Shown piece by piece: positions 1 through 7,211 of a DNA stretch of 13,309 nt. The notes below the pieces were generated by a model that saw only the letters and a list, made by a program, of their open reading frames with translations, was not told where the DNA came from and did not search any database. Position numbers and translations under genes: made by a program. The stretch covers positions 1-13,309 of the forward strand of contig CAKUEV010000034.1 in the NCBI GenBank assembly GCA_934646845.1. The letters run 5' to 3'. Numbering within the stretch: the first letter of the stretch is position 1; every line of letters starts with the position of its first letter. This DNA comes from an uncultured Slackia sp. (lineage in GTDB: Bacteria; Actinomycetota; Coriobacteriia; Coriobacteriales; Eggerthellaceae).

Positions 1-617
1 CGTCGACGGCGCCCCACTCGATCAGGGCCTCGCCGTCGCCGGCGGGCGAGGCGGTGGCCCTGGGGGCGGCGGGGTCCTGCGGCGTCGCGGAGGCGAGGTC
101 GGCCGCCGAGAAGTCGGTCCAGCGGCCCCAGGAGCGGGCCTGCACGACGAACTCGTAGGCGCGGCCGTTGGACAGGCCCGCCACCTCCCACGAGGTGCCG
201 GCGCAGTCGTAGGTCGACGTCGTCCAGGACTGAGAGCCCGCCGGGCGCCAGGCGACCGCGTAGCGCTCCGCCCCGCTCACGGGGGCCCACGACAGGCTCA
301 CGCGGCCGTCGCCGGCGGCGGCCGCGGGCGCGGGGCGCACGGCGCCCAGCGGCGTGACCGCGCAGTACTGGCCCTCGCCGAACGACGACCAGCGGCCCCC
401 GACGAGGGCCTGGACCAGGAAGCGGTGCTCGACGCCGTTGGCGAGGCCGGAGGCGAGGTAGGACGTTCCGGAGACCCCGAGGTCGAGGTTGCGGTAGGAC
501 CCGCCGGGCATGACCTCGGCGACCGCGTAGCGCTCGGCGCCGTCGACGGCGCCCCACTCGATCAGGGCCTCGCCGTCGCCGGCGGGCGAGGCGGTGGCCC
601 TGGGGGCGGCGGGGTCC
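1..617. repeat. Exact long direct repeat, 540-bp period (FN3 pair)
   Basis: Bases 1-77 and 541-617 are identical, so the repeat unit is 540 bp, or 180 codons, which is two FN3 modules. The first difference after the match is T78 versus C618. Both copies are in the same reading frame. The left copy is cut by the window edge, so the array probably continues beyond it. Identity at the DNA level means recent duplication or gene conversion. Confidence 0.9.
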
Positions 618-766
618 CCATCGGAAACAGCGTAAATATCAGAAGTTTTGGAGCTGGGAGCATCGGAATCGCCCTCAAAACCAATTAAGTCTTCCGCATA
701 AGCATACGTCGGGCAGAAAAACAGCATCATCGCCAATAATGGCGCAAACATCCCCTTGGGCAACAT
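1..766 (-). CDS. Secreted fibronectin type III-repeat protein, N-terminal part (runs off left edge)
   Basis: The 255 visible residues start at ATG 766, with AGGAG (771-775) upstream. Residues 1-24 are a signal peptide: a K at position 4, a hydrophobic core, and a likely cleavage after AYA at 22-24. A polar linker (25-50) leads into FN3-like modules: one at about 55-142 (EWGAVDGAERYAVAEV ... FLVQA), a second at about 144-230 (LSWAPVSGAERYAVAW ... FVVQA), and the start of a third at 231. Each has the W, the RYAV strand and a Y/F-V-V-Q-A strand typical of FN3 beta-sandwiches. The third repeats residues 51-75 exactly. FN3 arrays act as spacers in surface or secreted proteins; the catalytic or anchoring part, if any, lies outside the window. 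It lies 97 bp behind the polysaccharide exporter ATPase on the same strand and could be co-transcribed. The signal/linker part is near 47% G+C, the FN3 part near 80%. Confidence 0.85.
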   Translation of the reverse strand, partial: MLPKGMFAPLLAMMLFFCPTYAYAEDLIGFEGDSDAPSSKTSDIYAVSDGDPAAPRATASPAGDGEALIEWGAVDGAERYAVAEVMPGGSYRNLDLGVSGTSYLASGLANGVEHRFLVQALVGGRWSSFGEGQYCAVTPLGAVRPAPAAAAGDGRVSLSWAPVSGAERYAVAWRPAGSQSWTTSTYDCAGTSWEVAGLSNGRAYEFVVQARSWGRWTDFSAADLASATPQDPAAPRATASPAGDGEALIEWGAVD

Positions 767-824
767 CGCGCTCCTATCAAAAACTTCAATGTTGCCATAC
801 TACGACAAATCCGATTCCTATTTA

Positions 825-855
825 AGCCAGCCTCGACGAATTGCTGCGAGTGGCT
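825..855 (-). terminator. Weak hairpin after the exporter ATPase gene
   Basis: AGCCA (825-829) pairs with TGGCT (851-855), and CTCG/CGAG pair further in, with a two-base bulge. It lies just downstream of the ATPase stop codon at 864-866. No U-run follows on the minus strand (the next bases read TAAATAGG), so termination would be partial at best and read-through into the FN3 gene is possible. Confidence 0.3.
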
Positions 856-863
856 AGACTAAG

Positions 864-2696
864 CTATTGGTCTGCAAAACACTTAAACGCAATAAGGTCC
901 TTCTCAATCTGACCCAGCCCCGCCCCATCACCAACAAAAACAATCTTGGGAACCTTCCCTTTTAATGCACTAGCAAAATCCAGCGCAGCGCTTTCGCTGT
1001 CCAAATTTGTATCGTTAAAAAGGTATAACGGCATTCCCATTTTTCCGCCAACACAGCCGCAGCTCAGCAATTGAGGCCACTGCGATGAAGTTATTGATCC
1101 GAAGATGCATCCTGAAAGAATTGAACGCTCTTCAAATATCCCGCATGCCCTCGTCCCAATTTCAGCACAAGCAAGCCCCGTCTCAGAAGCCCCCATCATG
1201 TCAATTGATACATTCGGTAAGGATTCCAGGCTGGATTTCCATTCATCCGCCACACGGCCAATTATAAAACAACGACCACAGTTAGTCGGCAAATCATCCG
1301 CTAGGTTCAAACGGCAAAGTTCGTCACAAGCATCGCCGATTAAGACAGGAGCTTTTTCTGAATAAATCCATGGCGCTGCCGCCAGCGATTCGAAGCTATT
1401 TTCAAATGTTGTAACGAATAGTGATTCGTGCCAAATACCTTCCTTATTACCAAATTCGATGACTTCGAGCGAAACATCGAGAAGTGGCTTATTGCCAAAA
1501 TATATGACCTCTGGAACTGTTGAAAGAAAATCAAGCGTATCAGGGCAGTCGACAGAAACCCCACCCGCGTCAACGATAATCACACGATTCGGCAAAAGCG
1601 CCATTAATGCCAATCGAACCGAGTCTTGCAGCCCATTGCTGCCCAACGGAAGCAGCGGCGCGCCCAGGGCACCCGCAATACCGTTTGCAACGACGGCGTT
1701 TGCATGGGTATTATCGGCAGCAAGCACGACTGAATCAGATTGATCATTTTTCCAGGCACGCATAACCAATTGCGAACAAGAGGCATTGGCATTCTCCCCA
1801 AAAACCGACACGCAATGATTTCTGTCGACAACGAAATTGGAACTTGCACGCATGGCCTCGAAAACGCGCTGCTCAGCTTCCTTGCTGCCCGTACGACCAC
1901 CTAGGGCGCCATAAATTCTAGCTACATCATCGGCGGAGCCGCTCAAGCGCACATGACCCTTCTCAATCCATACCGCTTTGTTGCACAGACGCGCAATTTG
2001 ATCGTTGCTGTGCGACACGATGAGCACTGTCACACCGTATTCTTCGATGAGCTGGGTAATGCGGTCTTCGCATTTCTTCTGGAACATAAAGTCGCCGACG
2101 GAAAGAACCTCATCGACGACCAAAATCTCAGGAACAATAACCGTCGCGATGGCGAACGCAATGCGAGCAACCATACCTGAAGAATAGTTCTTCAGTGGCA
2201 TATCAAGAAACTTCTCGACTTCGGCGAACTCAACGATTTCTTGAAAATGCTCGTCAATAAACTGTTTAGAATAACCGAGCAATGCGCCATTAAGGTAGAT
2301 GTTCTCACGCGCCGAAAGATCCATGTCGAAGCCCGCGCCCAGTTCGATGAGCGGCGCAATGTTGCCATTCACCGTGCATTTGCCCTTAGTGGGCTCAAGC
2401 ACGCCCGCAATAATCTTCAGAATAGTCGATTTACCCGAGCCATTCGTGCCCATAATGCCGAACACATCGCCCTTGCGCACCTTGAACGACACGTCATCGA
2501 GCGCTTTAAATTCCTCAAAGAACAGCTTGCCGCGAGCGATGGCAATAGCATATTCCTTCAAGTTATTCAGCTGTTCACTTGCCATGTTGAACGACATGGA
2601 CACATGGTCCACGTCGATCATAACGGGGCGATTATCTTCAATTTCGGCAGTTTCGTCTTCGACCGTCAACGCCGAGGTGTTTACGACTTCTGGCAT
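864..2696 (-). CDS. Polysaccharide/teichoic acid ABC exporter ATPase (Wzt/TagH type) with C-terminal CWB2-like repeats
   Basis: This 610-residue protein is the ATP-binding half of a polysaccharide exporter. Residues 1-270 are an ABC ATPase of the TagH/Wzt/RfbE type: Walker A GTNGSGKST at 83-91, signature YSSGM at 171-175, Walker B ILVVDE at 191-196, H-loop His at 229. Residues about 288-610 show no membrane segment. They read as three copies of a cell-wall-binding repeat 2-like fold, each with a strand-helix unit ending in a PILL-type motif: APLLP (346-350), APVLI (449-453), MPLYLF (555-560). The first copy also has the typical VVLAADN...ANAVVANGIAGALGAP and NRVIIVDAGGVS strings. The start at 2696 was chosen because AAGGCGG lies 8 nt upstream and the permease gene ends 10 bp earlier; an in-frame ATG at 2762 lies inside the permease gene and lacks this site. 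The ATPase assignment is secure; the CWB2 reading is by motif only. Confidence 0.9.
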   Translation of the reverse strand: MPEVVNTSALTVEDETAEIEDNRPVMIDVDHVSMSFNMASEQLNNLKEYAIAIARGKLFFEEFKALDDVSFKVRKGDVFGIMGTNGSGKSTILKIIAGVLEPTKGKCTVNGNIAPLIELGAGFDMDLSARENIYLNGALLGYSKQFIDEHFQEIVEFAEVEKFLDMPLKNYSSGMVARIAFAIATVIVPEILVVDEVLSVGDFMFQKKCEDRITQLIEEYGVTVLIVSHSNDQIARLCNKAVWIEKGHVRLSGSADDVARIYGALGGRTGSKEAEQRVFEAMRASSNFVVDRNHCVSVFGENANASCSQLVMRAWKNDQSDSVVLAADNTHANAVVANGIAGALGAPLLPLGSNGLQDSVRLALMALLPNRVIIVDAGGVSVDCPDTLDFLSTVPEVIYFGNKPLLDVSLEVIEFGNKEGIWHESLFVTTFENSFESLAAAPWIYSEKAPVLIGDACDELCRLNLADDLPTNCGRCFIIGRVADEWKSSLESLPNVSIDMMGASETGLACAEIGTRACGIFEERSILSGCIFGSITSSQWPQLLSCGCVGGKMGMPLYLFNDTNLDSESAALDFASALKGKVPKIVFVGDGAGLGQIEKDLIAFKCFADQ

Positions 2697-2706
2697 GCCA
2701 ACCGCC

Positions 2707-3483
2707 TTACACGTAAAGGATGAATTTCTTTTCCTGCTTCTTAAACACAAGCAGGCCAACAATCAGGGCACCCACGCCGCACAGCAGGCACACAAGCGTC
2801 TGCTCGAGCGACGGAGTATTGCCGTACAGCGCGATTTCGCGGAAATATGAGACGTAGTAATACATGGGATTCATGTTCATGATGGGCACAGCCCAATCAG
2901 GCAGAATATCCACCGGGTAGAACAACGGCGTCGCATACGTCCATGCCGTAAGCAGAACGCTCCACAGGTGCATAACATCGCGGAAAAATACCGAAAGAGC
3001 CGAAAGCAAAAGGCCAATGCCCAGGCTGAACATAAACAGCATTGCCAGCAAGAACGGAAGCAGCAAAATGTTCACCGTAGGCACAATACGGAAGAACAGC
3101 ATTACGGCCGCAACGGCAATGAGCGACACCACGAAATTGACCAATGCGAAGCAGACCTTCTCCAAGGGGAAAAGCACCTTGTTGATACGAATCTTCTTGA
3201 TGAGTGGAGCCGAATCGATAATGGATCCCATAGCGCTCGACGTCGCGTCGGACATAAACGTGAACAACGTTTGTCCCAAGATAAGGTACAGCGGAAAGTT
3301 CTCGATATTAAAGCGGAACACCGTCGAGAACACCGCCGTAAGCACCACCATCATAAGCAGAGGATTCAGCACGCTCCACAGCACGCCCAACGCACTGCGG
3401 CGGTACTTCAGTTTAAAATCCTTTGAAACCAACGATCGCAAAATGAACCAATCGCGGTTGAAATTCTCTTTGTTGAAAGGCAT
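2707..3483 (-). CDS. Polysaccharide ABC exporter permease (Wzm/TagG type, ABC-2 family)
   Basis: This 258-residue integral membrane protein is the transmembrane half of the exporter whose ATPase follows 10 bp downstream. It begins with an amphipathic stretch, RDWFILRSLVSKDFKLKYRR, and LGVLWSVLNPLL (32-43), both typical of Wzm/TagG/RfbA permeases. About six hydrophobic segments follow: roughly 33-53, 63-80, 108-131, 138-163, 170-190 and 227-247. The conserved region around FFRDVMHLWSVLLTAWTYATPLFYP (166-190) and the motif MNPMYYYVSYFRE (204-216) are family hallmarks. The length matches the family (about 255-275). The gene starts with ATG at 3483; the upstream ribosome site (AAAGGGAAAG) is modest. 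It is expected to export an undecaprenyl-linked glycan or teichoic-type polymer made by the glycosyltransferases encoded upstream. Confidence 0.92.
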   Translation of the reverse strand: MPFNKENFNRDWFILRSLVSKDFKLKYRRSALGVLWSVLNPLLMMVVLTAVFSTVFRFNIENFPLYLILGQTLFTFMSDATSSAMGSIIDSAPLIKKIRINKVLFPLEKVCFALVNFVVSLIAVAAVMLFFRIVPTVNILLLPFLLAMLFMFSLGIGLLLSALSVFFRDVMHLWSVLLTAWTYATPLFYPVDILPDWAVPIMNMNPMYYYVSYFREIALYGNTPSLEQTLVCLLCGVGALIVGLLVFKKQEKKFILYV

Positions 3484-3547
3484 TGCTATGCTTTCCCTTT
3501 CGTTCGTTTTCGCCCGCGCACTAGCTCGCAGGCCAATTCAAACTTTA

Positions 3548-3556
3548 ATTCTAACA
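3548..3556 (-). promoter_or_regulatory. Candidate extended -10 promoter for the exporter genes
   Basis: The minus strand reads TGTTAGAAT, an extended -10 (TGn plus TAGAAT, one mismatch to TATAAT). It lies between the terminator at 3596-3636 and the permease start at 3483. No good -35 is visible. The same string in the form ATGYTAGAATT precedes the first glycosyltransferase gene (8439-8447). Confidence 0.4.
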
Positions 3557-3595
3557 TGCAAGCCATAACGACGAGGCATTAGGCGCATCAACCAT

Positions 3596-3636
3596 AAAAG
3601 GCCTATCGCCCGTGATCGATGCGAGCGATAGGCCTT
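3596..3636 (-). terminator. Rho-independent terminator after the tandem glycosyltransferase
   Basis: AAGGCCTATCGC (3598-3609) and GCGATAGGCCTT (3625-3636) form a perfect 12-bp stem with a 15-nt loop. On the minus strand the stem runs into a short U-run (TTTT, 3599-3596) before A. It lies 41 bp past the stop of the glycosyltransferase gene and upstream of the permease, so the exporter genes probably have their own promoter or rely on read-through. Confidence 0.75.
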
Positions 3637-3677
3637 GTGGTGACGAACATGCACGAAGAGCCTCGCAGTGCCCCACG

Positions 3678-6143
3678 CTAAGGCAAATCGAAGTAGTCGT
3701 CGTTTATGTCAAGATTGCCGCCGAAAAATGGATCGCCAGCCAAGAAAAATCTCGGCCATCGCTGCATAAACAATGCCTGCTCGCGCTTCCAACGCGACAA
3801 TTTCTCCTGATCAACCTCTTCCCTGCCGCGTGAGGTGAATTCGTAATGGTAGAGCTCAGCATAAGGCGAAAACACAGTTTTGAAGCCTGCTTCCCATGCT
3901 CTTAGGCAGAAATCGGCATCGTTGAACCCCACGGCAAACCGCTCATCGTAGCCACCAAGTTGCTCGAACAGCTCGCGGCGCATCATTTGACATGCGCCTG
4001 TCACCGCCGAAAAATTGCCTGGGCGCACAGCGCGACCCAGGTAGCCCCCCCTATTACTCGGGAAATCCTGGTTGGCGTGCGCAATGGCCCCGCGAACGCC
4101 AACTAGTATGCCCGCATGCTGAGTAAGTCCGTCGGCGTAATACAGCTTTGCGCCCACCACACCAACGTCTTCACGCTGCAAATAGCCCATCATTTCTTCG
4201 ATGAAATCGGGCGAGATTACCTCGGTATCGTTGTTGAGCAAGAGCAGGTATTCGCCCTTTGCCCGGCTCGCGCCAAAATTTACAATCTTGGGATAGTTGA
4301 ACTCGCCCGGCCACGTTACGACACGCGCAGTTCCCCTACCCTTCGAAAGCTCCTCGATTCGATGCGGAACGCCCGCGTAGTAGTCGAAGGTCCCCTGTTT
4401 AGTGCTGTTGTTTTCTACGAGCACAATCTCGTAATTGGAATACGTCGATTTTTCCGCAATAGAGGTTATGCATGCGTCGAGCGTTTCAATATGGTCTTTG
4501 GTCGGAATGACGATGCTCACCAGCGGCGCGGGAGTCGGCAGCTCATAGCGCATTCGATACACAAATGGCGTCGCCGTTTCCTCGACCTCGCCCGCTATGC
4601 CACGCGAGGCGAAATGGCGCTGCAAGGCCAATCGTCCTGCCTCTATGGCATAGGGCTTGCTTTCGGCAGAACCATCGGCGGTTGACCCAGGGTGAATGCG
4701 CCAATGATACAGCACATGCGGCACATGTTCAAAACGGGCACCCGCGGCCAAAGCGCGAAGCACAAGGTCGTAATCTTGGGCGCCGGCGACGTCTTCCAGC
4801 GAAACGCCGATCTTCAAGAGGAATGCCGCTTCCACCATAAGAAAATGCGTCACGCAGTTGTGGCTATACAGCAGGTCAACATTCAAGTCGGTTTTAAACA
4901 CAGGCTGCGACCATGCACCTGTTTTCTCAAACATGTCTTCATCACAGAACAGCACCTGGGGGCGTTCTTGCTGCGACGTATCGTTAAGTGCCCGTGCATA
5001 CCTGAACAGCGCATCGGGTTCAAGAAGATCGTCGTGATCGAGAAACGCAATGTAGTCACCTTTTGCGGCTGCGATTCCTTCGTTCGTATTAACGACAATG
5101 CCACCGTTTTCCTTAAGCGGAACACGCACGATTCTGGAATCACGCGTTTCGGCACACGCATCGGCAACCACGCTCCATTCGGGCGAAGCGTCTACCAGAA
5201 GAAGCTCCCAATTCCCATAGCTTTGCGCCTCGACCGAATCGATGAGCTCTTGGAGGTACGTTTTATCGGTTTTGTAGCATGGCACAACGATACTCATAAG
5301 GGGCTGGTACGCGAACGCTCCAGCTTCATTGCGCTGGCAAGCGATGTCGCCCGGCCTCGCACGATGAGCTTCAAACCACACGCGATATGCATCGTCGTCG
5401 GCACGCGCATCTTTCATGCGCAACCAGCTTTGGTAATGCATATCGTTATACAACCTGCCATCCATAGAGCAAAATCCCTGGTCGACATCGCCATCTCGGT
5501 CACCTACGACAACCACGAAGTCGCGAATATCGCTTGGAAGTTTCACGCTCGAGAACAGCTTGTTCGCAAACGTGCCATTCTGCAATTCCACGCAAGGCTG
5601 GGACTCAAAGGTGTGTACTTCGGCCTCGAGAGGCTGCATCGCATTGTCGAAAACAGCGATTTCCGGAAGCGAGTCCGCGCTGCCGCGCCACGTAGTTTCG
5701 ATACGCCAAACAGCGCCTTCATCCGCCGAAAGGTATCGCGTAAAAGATGGCTGATATCGATTTTGAATATATGAGACCTGCATATCACGAATTGCATTGC
5801 ACAGTGCTGGCCTCAAGCGGTAGTTAAGACGCGATGCCCACTTTTCTCCATTTGAGTTAGAACGGAACGACACAACCGTCTTGCCCTCGTAACGCACTTC
5901 GACATTCTGACTTTTTCCATCAAGAAAAGGCAGCACGATGACGGCGGCGGGGCCTTCGAGCTTCGCGCCCGTTTTTCCCAATGCGGCGCAGTCGGCCGGG
6001 TAGGCACCGCAGGGAACCGTGCGCCCATCGCACTTCGACTCAATGGAGACCTTGTCGAAGTCAAATTCATGAGAGCCAACGCACTCGAGCAGGTAGAAAA
6101 GCCTTCCTTGGCTTCGGCACGAAATGATTTTCTTCATCTTCAT
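3678..6143 (-). CDS. Tandem glycosyltransferase, two GT2 domains (rhamnan/O-antigen-type)
   Basis: The protein has 821 residues. An N-terminal part (1-280) has no recognised motif and resembles the beta-rich leader domain of other large GT2 proteins. The first GT-A/GT2 domain starts at SIVVPCYK (284-291) and has FLDHDD (367-372), CDEDMF (400-405) and QDYDL (456-460). The second starts at LVSIVIPTKD (541-550) and has LLNNDTEV (635-642) and FNDADFCLRA (740-749), the pattern of rhamnosyltransferase-like GT2 enzymes such as WsaE/RfbF types. Both nucleotide-binding acidic motifs are intact, so two sugar-transfer steps are likely in one polypeptide at the cytoplasmic membrane face. Donor and acceptor cannot be read from sequence. 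The gene starts 6 bp after the previous stop; ATG 6143 has AGGT upstream, and a second in-frame ATG at 6137 is possible. A terminator follows. Confidence 0.9.
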   Translation of the reverse strand: MKMKKIISCRSQGRLFYLLECVGSHEFDFDKVSIESKCDGRTVPCGAYPADCAALGKTGAKLEGPAAVIVLPFLDGKSQNVEVRYEGKTVVSFRSNSNGEKWASRLNYRLRPALCNAIRDMQVSYIQNRYQPSFTRYLSADEGAVWRIETTWRGSADSLPEIAVFDNAMQPLEAEVHTFESQPCVELQNGTFANKLFSSVKLPSDIRDFVVVVGDRDGDVDQGFCSMDGRLYNDMHYQSWLRMKDARADDDAYRVWFEAHRARPGDIACQRNEAGAFAYQPLMSIVVPCYKTDKTYLQELIDSVEAQSYGNWELLLVDASPEWSVVADACAETRDSRIVRVPLKENGGIVVNTNEGIAAAKGDYIAFLDHDDLLEPDALFRYARALNDTSQQERPQVLFCDEDMFEKTGAWSQPVFKTDLNVDLLYSHNCVTHFLMVEAAFLLKIGVSLEDVAGAQDYDLVLRALAAGARFEHVPHVLYHWRIHPGSTADGSAESKPYAIEAGRLALQRHFASRGIAGEVEETATPFVYRMRYELPTPAPLVSIVIPTKDHIETLDACITSIAEKSTYSNYEIVLVENNSTKQGTFDYYAGVPHRIEELSKGRGTARVVTWPGEFNYPKIVNFGASRAKGEYLLLLNNDTEVISPDFIEEMMGYLQREDVGVVGAKLYYADGLTQHAGILVGVRGAIAHANQDFPSNRGGYLGRAVRPGNFSAVTGACQMMRRELFEQLGGYDERFAVGFNDADFCLRAWEAGFKTVFSPYAELYHYEFTSRGREEVDQEKLSRWKREQALFMQRWPRFFLAGDPFFGGNLDINDDYFDLP

Positions 6144-6149
6144 TAGTTG

Positions 6150-7211
6150 TTACCTGCCCAGCATATTGGCAACGACGCGACGCAACGCACCACGCCTTCC
6201 GTATCGAAGCGCATCGAAATTGGCCATGAGCTTCGCTCTTGCCGCAGCTGTCTTCGGCGCCGTTTCGTCGAGAGCGCACTCGAGCATAGAACGCACCGAA
6301 AGCTCCAAGCCGTCGCTCGACGCCAAGGATGCGCAGCCTTCTTCCTTCAGCATTTTTCCTGCTGCCGCAAAAACGGGGGTCGCATTTCCCTTCAACAAGC
6401 GGAGCGCATCATAAAGCGCGAATTCGCAAAGGAAGAACGCCAGGTCATTGGAATATTTTTCAACGAGGCCGTCGCGACGCCAGCCACGCACGATAGCTGC
6501 ATAGATTTTCACGTGCTCGAGCAGACGAGCCTCGTCGCTCTGCCGCATGGTGTCCATGAGAGACCCCGAGCGCGCTACGCGATAGTCGTACAGTTTATTC
6601 GAAATGAAGACCGTCTTTTTCGCACGAGGGTAAATCGCGAAGTCGAACACCTGGTCTTCGCCATATTTAACAGATTCCTCGAAGCAAATGACACTTTCAC
6701 GCAAAAAGCTGCGCGAGCAGGCCGTGCGCCACGCAAACGGACGCGACGCTTCTTTAAACAAAATGTCCGGGCTGTAGCCTTCATACTGAGTATCGCGAGG
6801 ACTCAGCACATGCTCAAGCCACGGATAGCTTGCCTCAGGCGGATAAGCGTTCGCGCCAAAGGTCACAATATCGGCTCCCGTTCGGTCGAATGTTTCGCAG
6901 ATCACACGACAAGCATCGGGCGTAAAGCGATCGTCGGAATCAAGGAACGCGACAATTGGGGCCGCGGCGGCACGAATGCCGGCGTTACGTGCACTTGAAA
7001 GCCCGCCGTTTTCCTTATCAACAAGCCTAAAACGATCATCGCAAAGCGCATACCGCTCAGCAATCGCGCGCGAGCCGTCGGGGGAACCGTCGTTTACAAG
7101 AATCGCCTCAAAATCGGACATATCTTGAGCAACAAGGGAATCCAAACACCATGCCAGGCAGTCTTCAACTTTGTAAATCGGCACAATAACCGAGATTCGA
7201 GGCGTCGGCAT
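6150..7211 (-). CDS. Family 2 glycosyltransferase (EpsJ-like)
   Basis: This 353-residue GT2 enzyme has the usual N-terminal signature RISVIVPIYKVEDCL (5-19), LVNDGSPDGS (38-47), the NGGLSSARNAGI strand (68-79) and the metal/nucleotide motif FLDSDD (89-94). GEDQVF (184-189) stands where family members carry the catalytic-base ED motif. The C-terminal third is helical and lacks transmembrane segments. It starts at ATG 7211, directly after the TAA of the preceding gene (zero spacing), with GGAGGAG inside the end of that gene, so the two are translationally coupled. It is expected to transfer one sugar to the growing surface glycan; donor unknown. Confidence 0.9.
   Translation of the reverse strand: MPTPRISVIVPIYKVEDCLAWCLDSLVAQDMSDFEAILVNDGSPDGSRAIAERYALCDDRFRLVDKENGGLSSARNAGIRAAAAPIVAFLDSDDRFTPDACRVICETFDRTGADIVTFGANAYPPEASYPWLEHVLSPRDTQYEGYSPDILFKEASRPFAWRTACSRSFLRESVICFEESVKYGEDQVFDFAIYPRAKKTVFISNKLYDYRVARSGSLMDTMRQSDEARLLEHVKIYAAIVRGWRRDGLVEKYSNDLAFFLCEFALYDALRLLKGNATPVFAAAGKMLKEEGCASLASSDGLELSVRSMLECALDETAPKTAAARAKLMANFDALRYGRRGALRRVVANMLGR

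Noticed and set aside
425-688. Plus-strand open frame rich in Gly and Val
   Set aside because: It is the antisense shadow of the GC-rich FN3 repeats on the minus strand.
2697-2762. Longer start for the exporter ATPase at 2762
   Set aside because: It lies inside the permease gene, lacks a ribosome site, and adds a basic/cysteine stretch not expected; ATG 2696 has AAGGCGG.
4692-5774. Long plus-strand open frame (360 codons)
   Set aside because: It is antisense to the tandem glycosyltransferase, whose minus-strand frame carries intact GT2 motifs; no ribosome site or family motif.
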